From Candidatus Woesearchaeota archaeon (GTDB lineage Archaea > Nanobdellota > Nanobdellia > Woesearchaeales > UBA10216), in assembly GCA_016185705.1 (NCBI GenBank), contig JACPMZ010000009.1:1-64000 (forward strand): a stretch of DNA of 64,000 nucleotides, read 5' to 3'. Below the pieces are notes generated by a model. The model had not been told where the DNA came from and searched no databases. It saw nothing but the letters and a program-made list of their open reading frames with translations. Positions 58,269 to 64,000 of this stretch are shown here, piece by piece (within the stretch, counting starts at the first letter, position 1; each line of letters begins with the position of its first letter). A program made the position numbers and the translations under genes.

Positions 58269-59231
58269 TCACAGTAGGTTCCCAAGCTCATCAAGGCTAT
58301 GTAAAATACGAGTGTTGTAAAATTTGTCAACATTTCGTTGTATTAGAATTTTTGCCCATTCACGCTCGGTTACCACCACGTCACAATAGGGAACTGCGAT
58401 ATTTAGAGCACCAAAATCATATAAATCGTTGGGTTCTATTGCTCTGCCTTTATTCAAGTTTCTTGTACTATTTAGAACATAGTAAACGTACGCTGTTGGA
58501 ATAGACCTTAGAAAAGCTCTAGACGTCTCTTTGCTTCCAAAAACCTGTTTTGTCAAAGCTTTTGCATTCAGATTAAAACTAAGCACCTCTCTGAGAAATT
58601 TATCACGTATAACATTTAACAAAAATCTTACTTCACTGATTTTCTTTCGCATTTCTTTATCAGGATGTCCATACTCCTCAGAGCGTAGTTTTTCGAGATT
58701 TGCGGCAAGGTCTGAATCACGTTCTATCATACGCTTTACGAAGTCGGTGGAATCTGTTTGCCCTAGTGCATTTGCCATCATTTCAGAATTTTTCATCGCT
58801 GCAAGGCATTTGTCCAATATCTCCTTTGGGACTGGCTTATCAGCCTTAATCGACGTAAAGTGCTCCTTTGCACCGAAGCAGTGGCCTATTCCCCGTCCGA
58901 ATACGGCATTTGAAAGCTCTACCGGTGTCTTCCCAACCGTTTTAATTATAGCATTTCTGATTTCGAGGTCGATTATGTGTGTCCAAGGTATTATAGAGTT
59001 GAATTTGGAGATATCTAAAATGAATTTGAAGAGTTCTGTTCGGGACCTGGTATCTCTTCTCTTATGTGTTTCAAAAAGATGACAGAAGGATAAAGGATAG
59101 GTGTGTTTTCCAGAATTTGCCGTTTCAATTACCTTTTGGCAAACGTCTTTATGATTGGGGTAATACGGCTTCTGTCCTTTGTACGTTTTTAGAAGGTTTA
59201 CGTACGCCCATTGATCTAAATAAATTCTCAT
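58269..59231 (-). CDS. PIN-like domain protein
   Basis: 320 residues. It opens MRIYLDQWAYVNLLKTYKG, with an acidic residue in the PIN position, has SFCHLFETHKRRDTRSRTEL, and ends with NDLYDFGALNIAVPYCDVVV then TEREWAK, which resembles the last two PIN strands with their aspartates. Longer than VapC, with a helical insertion. Probably an RNase; the long form and its place beside restriction genes suggest defence. No antitoxin-like gene adjoins it. Confidence 0.7.
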   Translation of the reverse strand: MRIYLDQWAYVNLLKTYKGQKPYYPNHKDVCQKVIETANSGKHTYPLSFCHLFETHKRRDTRSRTELFKFILDISKFNSIIPWTHIIDLEIRNAIIKTVGKTPVELSNAVFGRGIGHCFGAKEHFTSIKADKPVPKEILDKCLAAMKNSEMMANALGQTDSTDFVKRMIERDSDLAANLEKLRSEEYGHPDKEMRKKISEVRFLLNVIRDKFLREVLSFNLNAKALTKQVFGSKETSRAFLRSIPTAYVYYVLNSTRNLNKGRAIEPNDLYDFGALNIAVPYCDVVVTEREWAKILIQRNVDKFYNTRILHSLDELGNLL

Positions 59232-59342
59232 AAGTATCAGGATATCTAGTCCCTTTATGAATTTTAATGTTTAGCTGTTTCAAAACGTGTATTCTGTTAT
59301 CCGAGATTTGCCTTTCTTCTTGTCAAAATATCGACCAATTTG

Positions 59343-59627
59343 ATGAAATTAAATACCATTTCGTGCCTGTATAATCTTGACTATCTTAGGCAAATACCTT
59401 CAAATGAAGTTGACTTGGTTGTTACCGATCCTCCTTATAACGTCAGCCAGAAGCAGGACATGAAATTTGATGGTCGGATTGTTACGAAGAATTTCGGTGA
59501 CTGGGATTTTGGCTTTGACCCTCTGCCCGTTTTGAAGGAGTTAAAGCGTGTTCTGAAACCTAATGGCCAGATTTATGTGTTCTGTGGGACTGAGCAGATT
59601 CCGCTTTACATGAATGCTTTCAGAAAT
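59343..59627 (+). pseudogene. DNA methylase, N-terminal fragment
   Basis: About 95 residues of a site-specific amino-methyltransferase: LNTISCLYNLDYLRQIPSNE then VDLVVTDPPYNVSQKQDMKF, where DPPY is the catalytic motif, and LKRVLKPNGQIYVFCGTEQI. It breaks off at MNAFRN, with no S-adenosylmethionine-binding motif following. The next bases belong to a different gene in another frame, so a deletion fused the two. Confidence 0.85.
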
Positions 59628-60303
59628 GGAAAAGGACTACCTGCTGACAGCAACGCAAGGCAAAGGCATCCTCATAATGGACAATGACCATCAGGAGCTG
59701 GAAGTGGTCGCCTCTCCAAAAGAGCACGAGCTCATAACAACCAATCCCAATGAAATCGTCAACAAGCATGCCAAGCCGGAAGAGCTTGCAGACATTAATG
59801 CAGCAGTTGACCTTGAAAAGAAACTCTACTACGCCAGAGACCTTGACATAGAACAGAAAAACTATCTTGGAAATCATGGCTACAAGGCAGGCTTCTTCGT
59901 TCCCATAGGCAAGCCCAGGCAGGAAGAGTGCTGGGTTAAAGCTAATGAAGTGGAATCGCTGGAGCATACGTTTTTGGTGGAGAATATTAAATCAGAACTT
60001 CTCAAGCACACAAAAGAAGTAGTTGTTAATGTAGCGGTTGGGCCTGATATCATATTTAAAGATAAACGTAACCGCAGTATAGCTTTAGAAATAGAAACTG
60101 GAAAAAGCTTAAGAGAAAAGAAAAGATTGCAAGAAAAATTCCATGAAGCAAAATTAAAATATCAAAATCTGGTGCTTATTGTTCTCACTGATGTTCATCA
60201 AAAACAAAAGTACGAAAAAATTGTCGAAGACATCCCTCTGCTGCTTCGGAAAGACATCCCGCACTTAATAGAAACCCTATTCAAGAAAAAGAAGCAAGCC
60301 TAA
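59614..60303 (+). pseudogene. C-terminal part of a VirB4/TraC-like ATPase with nuclease-like tail
   Basis: 229 codons, starting in the middle of a protein. MEKDYLLTATQGKGILIMDN and ASPKEHELITTNPNEI match the C-terminal end of conjugation-type ATPases, where a FLL...GEGI and ITTxP pattern is common. The rest has VNVAVGPDIIFKDK, SIALEIETGKSL and LVLIVLTDV, a D...ExE...K layout like PD-(D/E)XK nucleases. The walker-motif part is absent. Either a remnant or a new small nuclease gene using the ATG at 59614. Confidence 0.6.
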
Positions 60304-60397
60304 TTCTTGGAGGTATTTAGACTGTAGATTTGGGCTTTCGGGGCCTGAAAAGGCAGATTAGGCTGTCCAGTTGGGGTTCAAAACATTTATAAGTCTA

Positions 60398-60413
60398 AGA
60401 GGAAACTTCCTCT
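60398..60413. promoter_or_regulatory. palindrome at the hsdR transcription start
   Basis: AGAGGAA-AC-TTCCTCT, a perfect 7-2-7 palindrome between the TATA-like CATTTATAAG (60384-60393) and the hsdR ATG (60422). Could be a repressor site controlling the restriction operon. Confidence 0.5.
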
Positions 60414-60421
60414 AGAAAACC

Positions 60422-62767
60422 ATGAATAAAAAGGATCTGTCTGAAAGAGATATTTGCAGTAAGTATATAACTCCTGCAATTTTGAAGGCGCAATGGGATC
60501 GAGATAAGCAGATAAGAGAAGAAAAAACTTTCACAGATGGGATGATTATTGTCAGAGGGAAGAAAATAATTCGTGGAGAACAAAAAAGAGCTGATTACAT
60601 TCTATATTATAAACCTAATCTGCCGATAGCAATTATTGAGGCGAAGGATAACAGGCATACGATAGGATCGGGCTTGCAACAAGCAATAGATTATGGAGAG
60701 ATTCTTGATATTCCTTTTGTTTATAGTTCAAACGGAGATGGTTTTATTGAACATGATCGCACCGGCAAATCTAAATTGATTGAACGAGAATTAACACTTG
60801 ATGAATTTCCCGGTCCAGATGAGCTATGGGAACGGTATAAGCTGTGGAAGGGAATAGAAAAAGAACATGAAACAATAATCACCCATAACTACCACACGTC
60901 TTCAGGTGCAAAAACCCCCCGTTATTATCAAGAAATCGCCATTAATCGAGCTATTGAACATATTGCTAAAGGAAAGAATAGGCTCTTGCTCGTCATGGCT
61001 ACAGGAACCGGAAAAACTTACGTGGCATCGCAAATAATCTACAAACTCTGGAAATCAAAAAAGAAGAAACGAATTTTGTACCTTGCTGATCGGAATGTGC
61101 TTATAGACCAAACCATGAATAATGATTTCAAGATATTTAAAGAGGCCATGACCAAGATAAAAAACCGAAATGTGGACAAATCGTATGAGATTTATATGGC
61201 TCTTTATCAGGGTATCTCTGGAAGTGAAGACTGGAAGAATATATATAAAGCATTTTCAAAAGATTTTTTTGATTTGGTTGTTGTCGACGAGTGTCATAGG
61301 GGCAGTGCCAAAGAGGATTCTGCTTGGAGAGAAATATTGGAATATTTTAATTCTGCAACCCAGATTGGCATGACTGCTACTCCAAAAGAAACAAAAGAGG
61401 TATCAAACATTGATTATTTTGGCGAGCCCATATATACTTATTCATTAAAACAAGGAATCGAGGATGGTTTTTTGGCTCCTTATAAGGTTGTAAAAATATC
61501 AATTGATCGGGACGTAGAAGGCTGGCGACCTACCAAAGGCCAAAAAGATAAGTATGGCGCTGAAATCGAGGATCGGATTTACAACTCTAAGGATTTTGAT
61601 CGTACTTTGGTAATAGATGAAAGGACTCTTCTTGTTGCTAAGAAAGTCACGGAATTCCTCAAAAATTCTGGGGACAGATTTGCGAAAACAATTATTTTTT
61701 GCGTCGATATTGATCATGCCGAACGCATGAGACTAGCGTTAAGAAATGAAAATCAGGATATGGTAAAAAAGAACTCCAAATATGTTCTTAAGATTACTGG
61801 AGACGATGACATTGGTAAAAAAGAACTTGACGGATTTATCGATCCTGCTTCCAAATACCCAGTTATAGCAACTACTTCAAAATTGATGACTACCGGAGTA
61901 GATGCACAAACGTGTAAGCTTATAGTTCTTGACTCTAACATTCAATCCATAGCTGAATTCAAGCAGATAATTGGTCGTGGCACCAGAATCAGAGAGGACT
62001 ATGGAAAATACTACTTTACAATTATAGACTTCCGACAGGTTACAGACCTGTTCGCAGACCCTGATTTTGATGGAGAACCAGTTCAAATATACGAAGCATC
62101 CATTAATACAGAACTGATAATTGAACAAGCAATAAAGGAAGATGAGAACAAACTTGGGCTAACTAAACAAGAACAAATATATCTGAAGGATACTGACGAA
62201 AAACCTAGGAAATATTATGTAAAAGGCGTCCCTGTTAAAGTAGTCAACCAACGGGTACTGTTCTACGATAAAGACGGGAAACTTATTACAGAATCTCTGA
62301 AAGATTACACCAAAAAAACACTAAGTGGAGAATATGCTTCGCTGGGAAAATTCCTCAAGAAGTGGAACTCTACAGAAAAAAAATCAGCGATTATTCAGGA
62401 ACTGGAAGAGCAGGGAATACTTCTTGACGAGTTAAGAAATGAAGTCGGGAAAGATTATGATGATTTTGATTTGATATGCCATGTTGCGTTTGATAAAAAG
62501 CCATTAACAAGACAAGAGAGAACGAGAAATGTTAAAAAAAGAAATTATTTTGCCAAGTATGGAGAAAAAGCAAAAGCCGTGATTGATGCATTACTGGAAA
62601 AATATGCAGACGAAGGAATTGAAAACCTTGAAAGCCTTCATGTTTTAAAGGTTAATCCTTTGAACGAATTCGGCACTCCTTTTGAGATAATCGACTTATT
62701 CGGTGGAAAGACCGGTTACATGGAAGCAGTCAGAGAATTAGAGTCAGAACTATATGCGCAGGTATGA
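60422..62767 (+). CDS. hsdR: type I restriction enzyme R subunit
   Basis: 781 residues. An N-terminal nuclease domain (RADYILYYKPNLPIAIIEAK, with D...ExK) and a superfamily 2 translocase: VMATGTGKTYVASQIIYKLW, VVVDECHRGSAKEDSAWREI, GMTATPKETKEV and a second RecA domain ending FKQIIGRGTRIREDYGKYYF. EcoEI-like size. Pumps DNA past the HsdMS complex and cuts unmethylated DNA. The stop precedes hsdM by 4 nt. Confidence 0.96.
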   Translation: MNKKDLSERDICSKYITPAILKAQWDRDKQIREEKTFTDGMIIVRGKKIIRGEQKRADYILYYKPNLPIAIIEAKDNRHTIGSGLQQAIDYGEILDIPFVYSSNGDGFIEHDRTGKSKLIERELTLDEFPGPDELWERYKLWKGIEKEHETIITHNYHTSSGAKTPRYYQEIAINRAIEHIAKGKNRLLLVMATGTGKTYVASQIIYKLWKSKKKKRILYLADRNVLIDQTMNNDFKIFKEAMTKIKNRNVDKSYEIYMALYQGISGSEDWKNIYKAFSKDFFDLVVVDECHRGSAKEDSAWREILEYFNSATQIGMTATPKETKEVSNIDYFGEPIYTYSLKQGIEDGFLAPYKVVKISIDRDVEGWRPTKGQKDKYGAEIEDRIYNSKDFDRTLVIDERTLLVAKKVTEFLKNSGDRFAKTIIFCVDIDHAERMRLALRNENQDMVKKNSKYVLKITGDDDIGKKELDGFIDPASKYPVIATTSKLMTTGVDAQTCKLIVLDSNIQSIAEFKQIIGRGTRIREDYGKYYFTIIDFRQVTDLFADPDFDGEPVQIYEASINTELIIEQAIKEDENKLGLTKQEQIYLKDTDEKPRKYYVKGVPVKVVNQRVLFYDKDGKLITESLKDYTKKTLSGEYASLGKFLKKWNSTEKKSAIIQELEEQGILLDELRNEVGKDYDDFDLICHVAFDKKPLTRQERTRNVKKRNYFAKYGEKAKAVIDALLEKYADEGIENLESLHVLKVNPLNEFGTPFEIIDLFGGKTGYMEAVRELESELYAQV

Positions 62768-62771
62768 AAAA

Positions 62772-64000
62772 ATGAGCATTTCAACAACGATAAAGTCCAT
62801 ACAGGATATTATGCGCAAAGACGCCGGAGTTGATGGTGACGCCCAAAGAATTTCGCAACTTGTTTGGATGATTTTTCTAAAAGTATTTGATGCGAAGGAA
62901 GAAGAATGGGAGCTTGAAGACGACACTTATAAATCACCCATTCCTGAAAGATTAAGGTGGAGAAACTGGGCGGCAAATGATGAAGGAATAACCGGAGAAG
63001 AACTTCTTGATTTTATAAACAACAAGCTATTCCCCCAATTGAAAAATCTTGAAGTCTCTGCAGATGATAAAAAGGCGGTGCTTGTCAGAGATTTATTCTC
63101 TGATGCCTACAACTACATGAAGCACGGCGCATTAATTAGGCAGGTTATCAATAAACTCAACGAAATTGACTTTCATACAACCAAAGACAGGCATCTGTTC
63201 AATGACATCTATGAGCAGATACTTCGTGATTTGCAAAGTGCAGGAAATGCCGGTGAATATTATACTCCAAGAGCAGTAACTCAATTTATAGTCGATATGA
63301 TCAATCCAAAACTTGGTGAGGTTGTACTCGATCCTGCATGTGGTACTGGTGGATTTTTAATCTGTACACTTGAAAACTTAAAAAAAGTAGTAAAAAGTGT
63401 TGATCAGCGAGCAAAATTGCAGGATTGCTTAAGAGGAATAGAAAAAAAGCCACTACCACATTTACTAGCAACGACAAATTTGATTCTTCACGACATTGAA
63501 GTCCCAAATATTAAACATGATAACTCATTATCTAAACCTATCAGAGATATTGGACCTTCAGATCAGGTAGATATTGTTGTAACAAATCCGCCCTTTGGAG
63601 GTGCTGAAGAAGAAGGCATAGAAAATAATTTTCCTTCTTTATTTAGGACCCGAGAAACCGCAGACTTGTTCCTTGTCTTAATTATGAGACTTTTAAGGGA
63701 TGAAGGTAGATGTGGGATTGTGCTTCCAAGTAGCCCAATTGATGAAGGAAAGGTTAAAGGTAGGATTTTTGCAAAGCTTTTTGAGGAATTTAATCTCCAT
63801 ACTATTGTTAGACTTCCGCAGGGTGTATTTTCGCCATATACAGACATAAGTACTAACCTACTATTCTTTGAAAAAGGTAAACAAACTAAAGATATCTGGT
63901 ATTTTTTCCATCCAATTAGAGAGGAATTAACACATTTGAATAATCCTAGATATTCAAAAACCAAACCGATTAGAATTGAAGAATTCGAATTGGAAAAAGA
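62772..64000 (+). CDS. hsdM: type I restriction-modification methylase subunit, 3' end beyond window
   Basis: 409 codons visible from ATG 62772. An N-terminal helical domain (STTIKSIQDIMRKDAGVDGD, QRISQLVWMIFLKVFDAKEE), then the methylase core: AGNAGEYYTPRAVTQFIVDM, VVLDPACGTGGFLICTLENL (motif I) and VVTNPPFGG (catalytic NPPF). N6-adenine methylation of the HsdS target. The frame is open at the window end; hsdS is expected downstream. Confidence 0.96.
   Translation, partial: MSISTTIKSIQDIMRKDAGVDGDAQRISQLVWMIFLKVFDAKEEEWELEDDTYKSPIPERLRWRNWAANDEGITGEELLDFINNKLFPQLKNLEVSADDKKAVLVRDLFSDAYNYMKHGALIRQVINKLNEIDFHTTKDRHLFNDIYEQILRDLQSAGNAGEYYTPRAVTQFIVDMINPKLGEVVLDPACGTGGFLICTLENLKKVVKSVDQRAKLQDCLRGIEKKPLPHLLATTNLILHDIEVPNIKHDNSLSKPIRDIGPSDQVDIVVTNPPFGGAEEEGIENNFPSLFRTRETADLFLVLIMRLLRDEGRCGIVLPSSPIDEGKVKGRIFAKLFEEFNLHTIVRLPQGVFSPYTDISTNLLFFEKGKQTKDIWYFFHPIREELTHLNNPRYSKTKPIRIEEFELEK

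Overview
The window comes from an archaeon. It carries archaeal-type ribosomal proteins (S19e, L39e, L31e, S27e), the order S27e - aIF2-alpha - Nop10 - PAC2, Cbf5, prefoldin alpha next to FtsY, two AbrB/PhoU regulators, DUF357 and an archaeal S-layer glycoprotein. Promoters are archaeal: TATA-like boxes (TTTAAATA type) sit about 27 nt before the ATG of many genes, which implies leaderless transcripts. Small proteins, a transketolase split in two, bacterial-type MetK and cofactor-dependent phosphoglycerate mutase, and many toxin-antitoxin (TA) loci suggest a DPANN lineage (Woesearchaeota/Pacearchaeota-like). The lineage is inference; the domain is secure.

Layout. 0-6 kb: metK, a TA module wedged between metK and a second copy of the metK 3' end, a kinase-like gene, a histidine phosphatase and a PhoU regulator. 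6-11 kb: sugar metabolism (ROK kinase, 2-hydroxyacid dehydrogenase, PfkB kinase, two-piece transketolase). 11-14.5 kb: two membrane genes resembling eukaryotic TMTC and LMF proteins. 14.5-18 kb: a non-autonomous transposable element with target duplication, tandem tRNA-like RNAs, a hydrolase, an RHH/PIN pair and two arrays of small palindromes. 18-31 kb: pseudouridylation and ribosomal genes, tRNA-Leu, the S-layer gene, two GT-C-like membrane proteins, a radical SAM protein, and the translation operon with nop10 and PAC2. 31-42 kb: VapBC, a third palindrome array, enolase, phosphoglycerate mutase, Fic, PfkB, PEP synthase and a membrane pyrophosphatase.

42-52 kb: helicase fragment, small membrane proteins, a GNAT/unknown/nucleotidyltransferase trio, ftsY-prefoldin, RelBE, PRPP synthetase, a receiver-guanylate kinase fusion, a second PhoU regulator and a secreted DUF5667 protein. 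52.9-56 kb: three TA modules in a row (RelE type, DUF433/DUF5615, MNT/HEPN), each bounded by a short CGCCGGGACTGG repeat, as in a cassette array. 56-64 kb: a probable defence or mobile-element region with a zinc-finger gene between direct repeats, a coiled-coil/transglutaminase pair, a PIN-like protein, a fused remnant of a DNA methylase and a conjugation-type ATPase, and type I restriction genes hsdR and hsdM. hsdM runs off the end.

The metabolic genes fit carbon flow through lower glycolysis/gluconeogenesis (gpm, eno, pps) and the non-oxidative pentose phosphate route to PRPP, with pyrophosphate hydrolysed at the membrane. The most unusual material is non-coding: modular palindrome arrays beside TA genes, duplicated gene 3' ends beside TA genes, a MITE family with 8-9 bp target duplications, a dispersed hairpin family, and tRNA-like tandem RNAs with enlarged T-loops.
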